Positions 30,836 through 42,331 are shown, counted from the first letter of the stretch. The stretch: 64,000 nucleotides of DNA from Saccharina japonica (GCA_008828725.1 MEHQ01001472.1:189125-253124); one strand, 5' to 3'. Notes: generated from the letters alone by a model not told the origin. Program-made: numbers and translations.

Positions 30836-31499
30836 AACGTTACTCCTACATATGATATAATACCAGTAAGTATTACGAGCAAAACGCATGCAAGGGGTTT
30901 CTAATTTCAATGGCGCCAACGTAAAAAAGAGGGACACGCTTCGAGTCGATCGCATGAAACGTCTGGCGAACGCCGTGCGTTAACGCTCTCCCTGAAAATC
31001 AAGACAAAACTACAAATTGATTTGGTTGGGTTGGGCTGGTTTATACGTATCATATATGTATCATATGTACGTTTACACCTTCTACCACCGCACACAAGTT
31101 GATGACAGTTACAAATATCCGGGGCTCTTTACGGGTCATTTGCATGACCCGTGGGTTGGATCAGGAAGTTTTCAAAAGATCACCGGTCGGGTCGGATCGG
31201 GGTCGGGTCGGGTCGGGTCGGATCGGGTCGGAAGATTAAAAAAACGTATCACGGGTCTTGTCATATACCACTTTGTCCCATGATATAAGCACCGATTTGG
31301 TTAAAGTATTAATATACCAGCGTTTTATTATATTGTGAAACAAAGCGGTAGTCCATAGAGCTGCTGTTATTATCACTCGGCCAATAATGGGTCTCCCGGG
31401 GGTCAGGGGTCGCAGGCGGGGGGCAGTTGCTTCAAATGTCAAAAGTCAAACTGTCAAAAAGTCGTAAGAATCAGGGAAAAAGCAAAGAGAAGGCAACGA

Positions 31500-31680
31500 C
31501 GCAGGAAACTGCCACTCGTTGTTGTTGACGCCGTTGGTTGCTGCCGTTGGGTGCTGCCGTTCGTTGGTTGGTTGGGTCTCACGGGCCAACCGAGACCACT
31601 GCCGCCTCGTCGGTTGCTGCCGTCGGGTGTTGCCGTTCGCTGATTGGTTGGGTCTCAAGGGCCAACCGAAACCGCTTCCA
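31500..31680. repeat. Two ~85-bp tandem units
   Basis: TTGCTGCCGT(T/C)GGGTG, TTGGTTGGGTCTCA(C/A)GGGCC and AACCGA(G/A)ACC are each repeated. Confidence 0.8.
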
Positions 31681-31726
31681 CCTCCCATCTGCCACCTCCC
31701 CACTCCCCACTCCTTTTCATGGCGTA

Positions 31727-32048
31727 GGGGTGGTCACACCTTGATGATAGTGAAGCTTTACGGGGGGGGAGGTTCTGTGCCCGGCGCCTAAACCCGACCC
31801 TCTGACTTGAACCCTAACCCTTAACCCGAACTCTATGCCGCCAGTGATCTGTGCTTGGTAAGACTCTAGGTTGATCGGCCCGGCTTTTGGATGCTGCGCT
31901 TGGAAGTACTCTAGGTTAGTGCGGCCGGCTCGGGGATGCTGTAGCTTGGGAAGATTATATTAAATAGGTTGATTGCGCCGCTTAACTTTCCCCCCCTGGC
32001 CGACCAGTGCGTAATTAGCTACCCTTTTTAGGAGAGTCATTACTACTG
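31727..32048. mobile_element. hAT-type MITE (family G), decayed ends
   Basis: Shares the body of the 38585-38895 copy, including AACCCTAACCC-like sequence and TAGCTACC near the right end. No matching target duplication was found. Confidence 0.65.
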
Positions 32049-32079
32049 CTTTTTGACGAGGTCACGACGAAAACTCCTG

Positions 32080-32370
32080 CTGTTGTATAGTGAAAAAAAA
32101 TACGAAAACGACAGCTGTGAGATCGAGGGTTTCGTCGAAACTTATCTTTGCAAGCTGCGTGGGATACTTCGATCGCGCGAACTACGAGGTTTGAGGGGAA
32201 CTAAATATGACAGCTGTGGAACTCAAGGGAGTATACGGTGTACTCCCTGAATGTGTTGCAGTAGATCAGTAGAGATCCAGTCCAGGCCTGACGCTCGGGT
32301 TCGTGCGGCTCACTTGGTGCACATGCGATGGGTGCAGTTCGTGCATGCACCCTCGTGATAATGTATACCA
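32080..32370 (+). repeat. Long family-F copy
   Basis: Core ACAGCTGTGAGATCGAGG, TTTCGTCGAAACTTATCTTT, then CAGCTGTGGAACTCAAGGGA, GTGTACTCCCTGAATGTGTT and GTGCAGTTCGTGCATGCACC. Nearly the same ~270 bp recurs at 63400-63660. Confidence 0.85.
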
Positions 32371-32720
32371 GGGTATATCATATAATATACCCTGGTACCC
32401 GTGACTTGTTGTAATAATTTGTATCATATATTATATATACCCTGGTACCCGGTACTTGTTTTAAGAATTCGCCGTCCAAAAGACGAATTGTTTTTTTCCG
32501 GTTATACATATAACGAGGTTGCGGACCGAATTTAATCATGTGCATCTAGTTTTGAGTTGAGGCCCGAGAATTTATTGCCTTTTTTGTTTTTCGGGTTTCA
32601 GAAATGGTTCCTTAATAAATGGATGGCCTTTGGGTACTTTCCCCCCCCCCCCACATGTTCTGCCAGCAGTTGTGTGTTTCTGTCTTCTTCTGTCTCTCCG
32701 CCCGTGTGTCGTCTTTCATT

Positions 32721-32909
32721 CAGTAGTGTACAAACACTGTTAGTGGATCTTCCTAAGGTAGCTAATCAGGCACTCTGATTGGCCAAGCAAGCACTGACCA
32801 CTGGCATAGGGTTCGGGTTAGGGTTAGGGTTCGATCTGAGGGTCAACATACTACTACCAAGACAAAACCCCCATTTTAAAGATCCACTATCACCCTTTGT
32901 CCACCCCTC
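32721..32909. mobile_element. hAT-type MITE, short subfamily, TSD CTTTCATT
   Basis: Starts CAGTAGTGTACAAAC and ends GTCCACCCCTC. The 8-bp duplication CTTTCATT lies at 32713-32720 and 32910-32917. The body contains GGGTTAGGGTTAGGG. Confidence 0.9.
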
Positions 32910-33146
32910 CTTTCATTGGCTCATTTGTTAGGGGTGGGGGGGGGGCGCACTCATTTGTTGCTTGCCTTAGTCATTTGACCATTGGGGGGGGGCATAGTAA
33001 ATCAGAACCTACCATGCATGGATGATGGACCGAAAAATCATACGACTCGTATACGAAGTATTCCTCTATGTCTACGAAACCACATTCGGTTCTGATCAGT
33101 TCTGATGTTCTGTTCACTACTTATTATTCCATTTGCCATCTGACAA

Positions 33147-33147
<1 letters not shown>

Positions 33148-33179
<32 letters not shown>

Positions 33180-33180
33180 C
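33148..33180. repeat. TTG microsatellite, probable family-D tail
   Basis: (TTG)11 followed by TCTTCACATTAACCC, the tail signature of a family-D element whose body has been replaced at the TTAA by a family-B MITE. Confidence 0.75.
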
Positions 33181-33186
33181 TTCACA

Positions 33187-33283
33187 TTAACCCGTTTAAG
33201 GCTGCAGTCCCGTGTTGGGGACAAACGAGTCTAATTCGAAGTACTTTGTCCCCAAAACGGGACTCCAGTCCTATAAGGGTTAA
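33187..33283. mobile_element. TTAA-bounded MITE, palindromic variant
   Basis: 97 bp, TTAACCCGTTTAAGGCTG to ATAAGGGTTAA. The arms GTCCCGTGTTGGGGAC and GTCCCCAAAACGGGAC fold back on each other. Confidence 0.8.
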
Positions 33284-33589
33284 ACTCGTCTCAGTTGCCA
33301 ATCCCTATAGTCTGATCGAATAATAGCAAGATCACAGCCCGTGGCCACAAAAGTGCTAGAGCCATCAGAGAATCCTAAAGAACAATGTGCAGCTCTTATT
33401 TCAGTCATACAATTCACAAACACCTGTCCCAATCATCAATCATCCCTGAATACTAAACGACTTTCTGCTTATAATATAATACTACATGTATGTTTTCTCG
33501 TATTAGCAAAACCGTAGGGAAGAAAGTGCTGAAATCGTCTCGCGATATAAATGCAAGCCGCGCTCGTATCTCGTATATATCATGTGTGT

Positions 33590-34068
33590 GTTATTTTCAC
33601 ATTAAACCTTCCTTTCTACCCGTGGACATCCAGCACACCCAGTGTCCGTGCCGATTCCTCATGCTAGAGAGATACCAGTTCTTCTGTAGTCACAAAACTA
33701 CGACACAGGGATCCTACGCTGCATTGCAGTAAGCAGAGCAGACAATGCGATGCCATACCGTAGTGGGGAGAGAGGAGGAAAAAATACTATAATATATACG
33801 TATGATATATATAATATATACATTTTTTGTCTTTTTTTTTTTGGTTCGGCTCGTGTCGCTGTGTTCTCGTGCCCGGTACGTTACGCATCTCACTTGCTTT
33901 ACCCATTAATTTGCGTTTATTTTGTTTTGGTTTTTCTCTGTTTCACAGTCTGTGACCACAGAATTTGTATCTCTCTAGGATTGGGAATCAGGACAGGCAC
34001 TGGGTGTACTGATGTGGTTGAGTAGAAAGAACGGGTTTAATGTGAAGGCAACAACAGCAACAACAACA
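33590..34068. mobile_element. Family-D elements, inverted pair
   Basis: Plus-orientation copy 33590-33712 (CACATTAAACC..., CACCCAGTGTCCGTGCCGA, TCTGTAGTCACAAAACTACG). Minus-orientation copy 33950-34068, whose tail reads TTTAATGTGAAGGCAACAAC then (CAA)n. A simple-repeat tail suggests a retroposed element. No Pol III boxes recognised. Confidence 0.7.
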
Positions 34069-34069
34069 A

Positions 34070-34160
34070 CAACATGCGAGTGACTCGGATCTGAGTTCCG
34101 ACCAAAAGAGGGAGAGAGGGAATAAAAGCGAAGATAATAAATGGGATGGAGGAGGGCGTG
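34070..34160 (+). mobile_element. SINE (family E), 3' fragment
   Basis: TCGGATCTGAGTTCCGACC to AATAAATGGGATGGAGG. It abuts the tail of a family-D element. Confidence 0.65.
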
Positions 34161-34397
34161 TGTAGAGGAGGGCATACCATTCTGTCCCGAAACACAAGAA
34201 TCGTTTTTATTTAATATTAGTGAATAAACGTTGCTTATATTCGGGACAGTGTGGTATATTCTGGCGGAATACCAGATAGTCTTCAATTGATACCAGAGGG
34301 TTTCTACCCGTATGACCGACACACCAACCAGGCTTGGTGCACGGGTACTCCAGAGTATATATGTACATATATGCTCCCTAAGGTTTGATTTGAACAT

Positions 34398-34746
34398 TAG
34401 GTCACCCCGGTGGTCTATTAATAGCAGGTAACCACGAAGACTGTTAAGTTGGAGGTCGAGGGTTCGAGTCTCCGTATGGAGATTTTTATTGCCGAATGAC
34501 ACGAGCTGTCGAGAGCGCCTATTATAGCGTGGGTAGGCACAATTCCACGAGAGTCGACGAGGGAAGAACATGCTGAAATCTTCTCGGGACGAAACTGCAA
34601 GGCAAGAACCGTAGTGGGGGAGGAGGGAGAGGAGCCTACTTTGTGACTGAGTTACGACAAGGAAGGAGAGCGATAAAAGGAAGGGCGAAGATAATAAATG
34701 GGATGATAAAAAAGAAAAAAGAAAAAAGAAAAAAGAAAAAAGAAAA
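34398..34746 (+). mobile_element. tRNA-derived SINE, near full length (family E)
   Basis: The 5' part has an A-box-like GGTGGTCTATTAATAGCAGG and a B box GGTTCGAGTCTCC about 40 bp later. CTGTTAA resembles an Asn(GTT) anticodon loop. The body has GTCGACGAGGGAAGAA, GATCTGAGTTACGAC-like and AATAAATGGGATGATAAAAA, then an A-rich tail (AAAAAAG)n. It is transcribed by Pol III if intact, by family knowledge. Confidence 0.85.
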
Positions 34747-34858
34747 ACCCAGACGTATGTATGGACTCGTAATCTACAGCGGCGGTAGACGGTGAGTGTA
34801 CGACCACAACCACTACCTCCTCCTCCCCCCTCCTCCCACGCACCACAACAAGCAACTA

Positions 34859-34986
34859 TTACGGGGTGGGCTAATGTAGTAAATAGGGACCTACGGTATA
34901 CACACAAGAACATATATATGTACCTGTTTTTACTGACAATATTTGGTCCTATTTACGTACTAGTGTTTACTATGCCCCTCCGGTAA
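34859..34986. mobile_element. TA-bounded MITE (family C)
   Basis: Same ends, with the internal ACACACAAGAACATATAT and AATATTTGGTCCTATTTAC blocks. Confidence 0.75.
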
Positions 34987-35035
34987 TGGTAGATAGTGAT
35001 GCTTGTTGGGCTGTGCCACAATGTTGCCGCCGTGT

Positions 35036-35123
35036 TTAACCCATTCAGAACTGGAAACTTTATCCCACACTAATTCCAAGTAGTTTGTACCCAAAAACGG
35101 GGGACCAGTTCTTAAGGGGTTAA
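35036..35123. mobile_element. TTAA-bounded MITE (family B)
   Basis: 88 bp, with near-consensus ends and internal block. Confidence 0.8.
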
Positions 35124-35277
35124 CAAGTATCATACGTGTAGAATACGTGCGTGTACGGAACGAGCGCGAACAACATTTTTTTTTTTGTGGAAGGAAGCAT
35201 AACGTCAGCCGTCTACTCGTACCTAAGGTCAACTACCAACCACTGCTTTGTATACGGCCCAAACGCGTGGTGTGTGT

Positions 35278-35400
35278 TGTATTCACACCAGACCGTTATT
35301 TCTACCCAACCACATCATCAGTACACTCAGTGTCTGTTCTGATTCCTATTCCTACGTACGAGAGAAATTTTGTGGTCACAGACTGCTGCTGGCGAGACAA
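35278..35400. mobile_element. Family-D element
   Basis: ATTCACACCAGACCG through TTTGTGGTCACAGACTGCTG. Confidence 0.7.
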
Positions 35401-36035
35401 AAGGAAAACAAAAAACAGTAAAATAAATGCAAACGAAAGGGTGAAGGGTGTGAACATGCCAACGTACCGGGTACGAAAACACCACGACACAAGCCTATAC
35501 CGGAACGAATGTGCGTAGTTATGAAGGGATTCTGTGTACATTTAAACGATCCTTGTCTTGCAGTAGAACTCATATTATACCTCGTAGTGGGGATTAAATT
35601 AATTAAATCCTTTTTGACTTGAGCCAACGCTTGAGTTATTCAATAATGTGGATTATGACATACTTTTGACACAAGAGGGACACAATGAGTCATTTTGCAG
35701 TATTAATAATACTTGGTATACTGCTATATCAGTGTGCGTGAAGTAATAATAATTATTCTATTTGCCATCTGACAATGTTGCAGCTTTCTATCTCAATCAT
35801 ATTATACCACCATTCACGTATACATGCATACATACCTTATCAACTACACCTGAATACTACAGTAGACAAAATGTTTACCAATAATGCAGTCCCCCCTAAA
35901 TGAGCGCCATTCTTTTCCGGCTCCTAGCCGACGTTTCACTGATCAAAATCTGAATATTAACAACCGTTTTTGTTTTTTGGGCGATTTTAATTAGTCCATG
36001 CTATTATAGTTCAAGGCATCAACTATTAATAGTTT
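35400..36035. other. No gene seen
   Basis: AT-rich, with no repeat family assigned apart from a short TTTGCCATCTGACAATGTTG block also present at 33129. Confidence 0.4.
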
Positions 36036-36235
36036 TCACCCACGATATCACACGGACGGGTGATAAGATACCACACGGGTGATAAGATATCACACGGGTG
36101 ATAATATATCACAACGGGTGACAAGACATCACACGGGTGATGAGATATCACACGGGTGGTAAGATACCACACGGGTGATAAATAACACATGGGTCAAGCA
36201 CGGATCGTAAAATAACACACGGGTAATAAGATAGC
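36036..36235. repeat. ~18-bp minisatellite
   Basis: About ten copies of CACACGGGTGATAAGATAT with drift toward TAACACACGGG. Confidence 0.9.
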
Positions 36236-36239
36236 ACAC

Positions 36240-37240
36240 ACTCCCGCCGAAAAAACAAATCCAAGCGGACTGTCTCAACAACGGGGAGAGCGCAAACGCT
36301 AAGCGATGCATACGTACGCCTCCGGAAATACCAAAACAAAGAGATCTCTCCCGAAAGGAGAATGAGAGATCGGGAACCGTTCCGAGAGGAGAAACAAAAT
36401 GTGTTATTTTTTGTTCCAGAGATAATTATTAATAGGCGTTTTGGGTCATACTCTCTTGGCTACGTAATAGAACAGAGAGGCACTACGACGTACTTTGTTT
36501 GGTCGACCGCGTGAGTGAGTGGGAATGCGAAGCGGGTGCAGCACGGAACAGCTGTGCTGGAAGACTGGAATTCTAGAACACGCGAACAGACAGGGCTGCT
36601 GCTTGTAGCTGGCCAGCGGCTGCCGAGCCACCATTTTGGTTGTGTTTGTTGTCCCCGTGGCCGTGGAGAAAATCGGGTCGGACAATTGTCCCATACGGTG
36701 TGTTGCATTTTCGTGTTAAGGCCGTTGTTATCGGAGACGATTTTTTCATTTTTTTTCATTTTTTTCCCTAGAATTTCCAGATTTGTAAAATTTGTGAACT
36801 TTTCTATCATTATACGGAGACGTTCTTGTCACGATTTTATGAAAGTTGGCAGAGGGAAAAATATTACAAATATCGGAAAAGTTAAATTTCGCAAATTTCG
36901 AACAAGAACAATTCAGGAAAATCTGGAAGATAAAAAAAAATGCGCGAAAAAAATCCCGTCACCAAATCTGGAAATTCTGGAATAAAAGTTCTCCGATAGT
37001 AACGGCCCTCAACAGGTGTATACCGATATATACGGCAGCTAAGGGTGTGTTTCCGAATCGCCCGCAAAAATCCACCCCCAGATCTTGGTGTATACGTAGA
37101 AGTAAGCAACCACCCGCCCGGGATATATACCGGTATTCCAGGGCCAAAAGGAGAATGCAAGGATAATCATCCAGAACGCCAACAGGAGCACACAAATGGA
37201 ATATCCGATTCTCCAACTGTTCTGTGTGTTGAAACCGCAT
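36240..37240. other. No convincing gene
   Basis: An open frame at 36515-36985 (plus) turns low-complexity, with no domain. Confidence 0.35.
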
Positions 37241-37319
37241 GTATCCCACTCAGCTTGCAAATATGAGTTTCGATAAAATCCTCGATCTCACAGCTGTGTG
37301 TTTTTGTGTGTGTGTGTGT

Positions 37320-38035
37320 GTGTTTTTTTTTTCCAATATATATACGCGTATATATGTATACTACGTATACATGTCATGGTGGGGATACTTGGAAGACACG
37401 TGCTATGAAACGTTTTCTACATAAATGACGTGGGCTCCTTAACCCAAATTCGTCGGAATCTCATTATTTTGTTGCAGAAAATTTCATTGTATACTTTAGA
37501 CCATGGGATAGCACTTTTTTTCCCCTCCAAAATCAGTTTTTGGGCGAGGTTTATATAGCGCTCCTCAAGTGATAAGTCACCACCCTCAAAAGGCAGAAAC
37601 ATGGTGCGCCTCTACCACCGTAGCATGCGTCCGAAGTAAATCAAGGCACACCTGTCTGTGGTCGCCATTTTGTTCACCATTTGTTCGAGAGCTTTTGAGC
37701 CTTTGCCGTGGGCTGCATATACTTTTACATAGCATATACGAAATATATATATATATACGTAGCTGTTGCTTATGGGCTGTGATCTTCAACAAATAGGGGC
37801 TGTGGCCGTGAGCAAAAAACGTCTACATTACTGCCATACTCGTAGCCTATATATAGGCTGCCGTTGGGAGCTCTCTCGCGCAGAAGAAGGACACATCGTC
37901 TGTAGTAACTGTCGCCAGCTTGTGTGCGTTGGTCCTCTCTACGGTCGCTGGGCGCCGCGGCACCAGGTGGGCGCGCGAGCCCTGAGCAGCGGCTGATCCT
38001 CTGCCTGATGTTGCCGTTGTTGTCGTTGTTGTCAC
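37320..38035. other. No convincing gene
   Basis: A short GC-rich stretch (37900-38000) with a donor-like CACCAG|GTGGGC could be an exon on the plus strand, but nothing joins to it. Confidence 0.25.
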
Positions 38036-38339
38036 GTTAGCTCCCCATCGCCGAAAAACCTGGTCCGTGGTTACAAGATAGGCTCCAACAACTCTGGGGT
38101 GGAAGAATACCGCACAGCGGAGATTTTGTTTTGAAGCAAAATAACCGCCGTCCCTGATTTCTTCCGTTTCGGAAAATCTCTGTCGACGGTAGGTCGTAAG
38201 AAGATTTAACTTGAAGTCGGCTCTGGCTCGACAGTAGTAGTGGCATCGTTATTTGTTTTTTGGCGGTCGTGAAAAGGCTTGATAGATATATACTCGCATA
38301 CAAACACTCTAGAGATCCGCCTTCGGGATGTGGGGAATT

Positions 38340-38575
38340 TTTTAAACCCCGGACGTTGACGCAAGTTTTTTTTTTTTTTTTTTCCCGTCCCATTTAATAT
38401 TTTCGCCCTTCCTTTCTCTCTCCTTCCTGGTCGTAGCTCAGATCTGGGGTCACAAAGTAGGCCCCTCTCCCCCCTCCCCCACTCCGGATCGTCCCTTGCA
38501 TTTTTTTTCGCGAGAAGACTTCAGCCCTTTCTTCTCTCGTCGACTCTCATCGAATTGTGCCTACCCACGCTACTA
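38340..38575 (-). mobile_element. SINE (family E), 5' truncated
   Basis: Minus-strand body with a ~19-A tail (T run 38367-38385). Confidence 0.78.
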
Positions 38576-38584
38576 TTAATAGGC

Positions 38585-38895
38585 GAGGGATGGACAAACC
38601 TTGATAGTAGATATTTACGGGGGGTTTGTGCTTGTCGCCTGAAGCCGACCCTCCGACCAGAACCCTAACCCGAACCCTATGCCAGTGGTCAGTGCTGGGA
38701 TACTGTGCTTGGTCAGACTTTAGGTTGACTCGGCCGGCGTGGATGCTGAGCTTGGAAATACTCTAGGTTGACTCTGGATGCTGTGGCTGGGAAAGAGTCC
38801 AAGTTGATTGAGCCGCGTAAAACATACCCTTCGCCAACCAGAGTGCCTAAATAGCTACCTTAGGAAGATCTACTATCATGCTTTGTCCACTACTG
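38585..38895. mobile_element. hAT-type MITE (family G), TSD TAATAGGC
   Basis: 311 bp, GAGGGATGGACAAACC to TTTGTCCACTACTG. The perfect 8-bp duplication TAATAGGC lies at 38577-38584 and 38896-38903. CAG-type ends and 8-bp duplications are known features of hAT elements. No transposase. Confidence 0.92.
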
Positions 38896-38954
38896 TAATA
38901 GGCGCTCTCAGCAGTTGATTCCGTTTTTGATATATTTTTGCAAATAATCTCAAA

Positions 38955-39033
38955 AGTCCGACCCACGTGGGGTTTGAACTCCGTAAATCAACTCTTAGAA
39001 GCGTTCGAGGGTACCACTAGACCATCGGGGCGT
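38955..39033 (-). other. tRNA-like sequence (Arg-TCT-like), not intact
   Basis: The minus strand has an A box TGGTCTAGTGGTA, a CTTCTAA anticodon-loop-like heptamer with a four-of-five stem, and a B box AGTTCAAACCCC. The T stem and most of the acceptor stem do not pair, so this is a tRNA pseudogene or a SINE head rather than a working tRNA. Confidence 0.45.
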
Positions 39034-39789
39034 TGAAAAGGGGAAACGCTGGCGAAGATATGCATAATCATACCAGGGGTACGCCGCACACATATATAGA
39101 AGAACCGTGGCTGTCATAAAGGGGACGGAGATCTGGTCGTGATTGCATCTTGTCTCAGGCTGAGCACTGACTTTCCCTTTGAACGCGTTTTTTTTTTTTC
39201 CCAAGCATCCCTTTTACTTTTCCTTCCAGCTCAACTCGTGGGAGTTTTTGTTACCCTCTCAGCTTTCTGGACAAAAAAGCCGTGGTGGTGTCTCCCCTTC
39301 CCCCCCCTCCCATATCATACATATATCTACACAAGTATACAAGGTTTCCCTTCGGGATTTCGTTGTGGTTGACTTCAAATCCCGCAGGGGTGTCGCAAGC
39401 TGCTGAAAATGGACAAAAAACAGCAGGCGTGTGTTCCTCCTCGTACCAGCTACGTATACACGCACTCGCACGTAGCCACCGGGCATAAGCAAACAAAATC
39501 AACCGTTCAATCGGTAGTACTCACAGCTGACGTATTTCGTACCAGGTCAATTTTTTATGAAAAACAAAAAGCCCTAGAAAGCTAAAGAAAAGGAAGTCGT
39601 AGCCACCGGGCAAAGCAACCGGGCAAGTAGTAACACCGATCATCCCAAACGAGTATATATAGGTATATAACTAGTTGTATATCTCACGGGGGGGGCGTAC
39701 TCATTCGTTGCTTGCCTTAGTCATGGGACCATTGACCACGCATCCCTTTCGAGACGGAGCACTCACGGGGGGGGGCTATGTAGTACAAG

Positions 39790-40155
39790 CAGGGGTCTCC
39801 CAATAAGGCGGTGGTGTGCCATGGCAATATGACCGCCTTATAGAGGGAAGCCGCCATATTCATTCCAGGTTACGCTGTGTCGTAGTTTTGTGACCACATA
39901 ACTGGTACCTTTTTTGAATGAAGAATCGGCACGGACACTGGGTGTGCTGGATGTCGACGGGTAGAAAGGAAGGTTTAATGTGAAAACACACACACACACC
40001 CAAAAAAACAAAACCTTGGAAATATTGGAAATATAGGAAGGTTTAATGTGAAGAACACACACACACGTATGAGTGCGATTCCCCAGTCGCGCCAATCGAT
40101 TTTGACCGCCTTATATCGGGATACCGCCTTACTCAGACCGCCTTGTTGGGGGACC
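39790..40155. mobile_element. Family-K TIR element, broken by family D
   Basis: TCTCCCAATAAGGCGGTGGT to ATTCATTCCAGGTT, then a family-D copy (39878-40070, with CA-rich tail), then ATGAGTGCGATTCC to GACCGCCTTGTTGGGGGA. The two halves are collinear with the 13600 copy. Confidence 0.75.
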
Positions 40156-40279
40156 CCCACCGTAATCAGAAACCACGATGGGCCCAAAACACCATGTACC
40201 CCCCCTACTATGTCTGATCAACCATGCTCGGTTATGATTATCACTTTCCCCCAAAATAACGTCATACATACTATTAATA

Positions 40280-40545
40280 TTACGGGGGATCATGGTGAAT
40301 AGGACCAAATATTGTTAGTAATATAACGGGGGACCATAGTAAATAGGATCTACATACAGTACACACAAAAACCTGTCTATTTAATATATTTACCTATTTT
40401 TACTAAAAATATTTGGTCCTATTTACTAGTATTTACTATGGTCCTCCGTAATAGTGAAAACAGGTAACTATATCGTACCTGGTAGTTTTTTGCCTGTACC
40501 ATAGGTCCTACCTGGTATACATTTAATATGGTCCCCTGTGATACT
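40280..40545. mobile_element. Family-C MITEs: partial, complete, partial
   Basis: A left fragment (40280-40323), a complete copy (40324-40451, ending CCTCCGTAATA) and a decayed right half (about 40495-40545). Confidence 0.75.
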
Positions 40546-40609
40546 GCTGTATGTAGCGTACGAGGATTGATCGTGAAAACAAAATGGTAACGCTGTTTAG
40601 GGACGTGGT

Positions 40610-41870
40610 CGACGTCGACACATCATGGCCCTTTTTGTGCGGAACGATACTACCCCGTACGCACAGCATCACAGAACGCGTAAAACAAGGACACCGCACG
40701 CACGTTCGGTAGTTGGCCCTCTTGCTGTGCGGAATGATGCACCGTACGTCGTACACCACCACAAGCAGCGCAACACGGTTGGTTGGTTGACTCTCTTGTT
40801 GTCCGGAAATGAGACACCGTACGTCGTACACCACCACAAAAGCACAAACAAGGAGAGGGGTGGATAGACCTTGATAGTAGATATTTACGGGGGTTTTGTG
40901 CTTGACGCCTAAAGCCGACCCTCCGACCCGAACCCTAACCCTAACCTTAACCCGAACCCTATGCCAGTGGTCAGTGCTGGGATGCTGTGCTTGGTAAGAC
41001 TCTATGTTGACTCGGTCGGCGTGGATGGTGAGCTTGGAAAGACTCTTGGTTTGCTCGGGATGCTGTGGCTGGGAAAGACTCAAAGTTGATTGCGCCGCGC
41101 AAAGCATACCCTTGGCCAACCAGAGTGCCTAAATAGCTACCTTAGGAAGATCTACTATCATGCTTTGTCCACTGCTGAACAAGGAACCAACACGTTCGGT
41201 GGTTGACTCTCTTGTTGTCCGGAATGAGACACCGTACGTCGTACACAACCACAAAAGCACAAACAAGGAACCAACGCGTTCGGTGGTTGACTCTCTTGTT
41301 GTGCGGAATGAGACACCGTACGTATAGCATCACAAAACGCACAAACAAGGACAGAGCACATTCATTCGGTAGTTGACCTTCTCGTGCGGAATGATACTAC
41401 ACGGTACGTACGGCATCACAAAAAGCACAAACGAGGACACAACACGTTCGGTGGTTGACCTTCTCGTTCGTGCGGAATGATACTACACCGTACGCACGGC
41501 ATCACAAAAAAACACAAACGAGGACACAACACGTGAGGTAGTTGGCCTACTCGTCCGGAATGACACCACACAGCAGTACGTACAGCATCACAAAATGCAC
41601 AAGCAGGGACACAGCACCTTCGATCGTTGATCTTCTTGTGCGGAACGATACTACTCCGTGCGTGCAGCGATCACAAAACGCACAAACAAGGACAGAGCAC
41701 ATTCGGCAGTTGACCTTCTCGTGCGGAATGATGCACCGCCGTACGTGCAGCTTCACAAAAAGCACAAGCAAGGACACAGCACCTTCGATAGTGGGCCCTC
41801 TTGCGCAGAATGACACACCGTACGTACACCACCACAAACAGCACAACGACACAATGCAACTATGTGAGTA
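40610..41870. repeat. Satellite block, ~80-bp unit, about a dozen units
   Basis: Unit blocks: CGTACGGCATCACAAAA, GCACAAACAAGGACACA, ACGTTCGGTGGTTGACC, TCTTGTGCGGAATGATAC. A hAT-type MITE (40855-41177) interrupts it. The open frames here are repeat artefacts. Confidence 0.9.
40855..41177. mobile_element. hAT-type MITE inside satellite, TSD AACAAGGA
   Basis: 323 bp. The duplication AACAAGGA lies at 40847-40854 and 41178-41185. Intact satellite units carry a single AACAAGGA at this point, so the pre-insertion site is visible in neighbouring units. Confidence 0.93.
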
Positions 41871-42331
41871 CCTGCCGACGCGGCGACGCGATAGGTCTTC
41901 TGACCAAAATTTGGGAGTTCACATTTTTTCAAGGCTTTTCGCATATTCTTATTACGGCGCGGTGCGGTTCGGTGCGGTGCAGCCGCACGGCACAGCACAG
42001 CACGGCAGTAGGGCTATGCAAATCGTAAAATCGCAGCATCACAAAAAACGAAACGGCGCAACACTTGAGTACTTACGCGACAAGGTTTTGCCACAATTTG
42101 GGAGGTATTATTAAGTTTTTTTTTTCTTTTTTCAACGTTTTTCATGGGACTTTTTTTTTACGGTGCGGTGCGGTTCGGTTCGGTGCTGTTTTGCCGCACC
42201 GCACGCCCCGCACCGAAAAACCGCACCGCGGTTCGGTGCTACGACACACACACCGTCAAAAGTCTTGGGGGGTATTTCGGCTCGAATTTCACATGAATTG
42301 ATAACCCGATGATTTCATACGAATCTACTGG

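Noticed and set aside
32800-32840. Interstitial telomere sequence
   Set aside because: The TTAGGG units lie inside a hAT-type MITE and recur in each copy, so they do not mark a chromosome end.
33975-34913. 312-residue minus-strand open frame
   Set aside because: Covers a SINE, a family-D tail and a microsatellite on the antisense strand; no domain.
36036-36235. CRISPR-like array
   Set aside because: Units are contiguous 18-bp repeats without unique spacers, in eukaryotic DNA.
40523-41852. Several 60-200-residue frames with VVYDVRCLIP-like repeats
   Set aside because: Translations of the ~80-bp satellite units.
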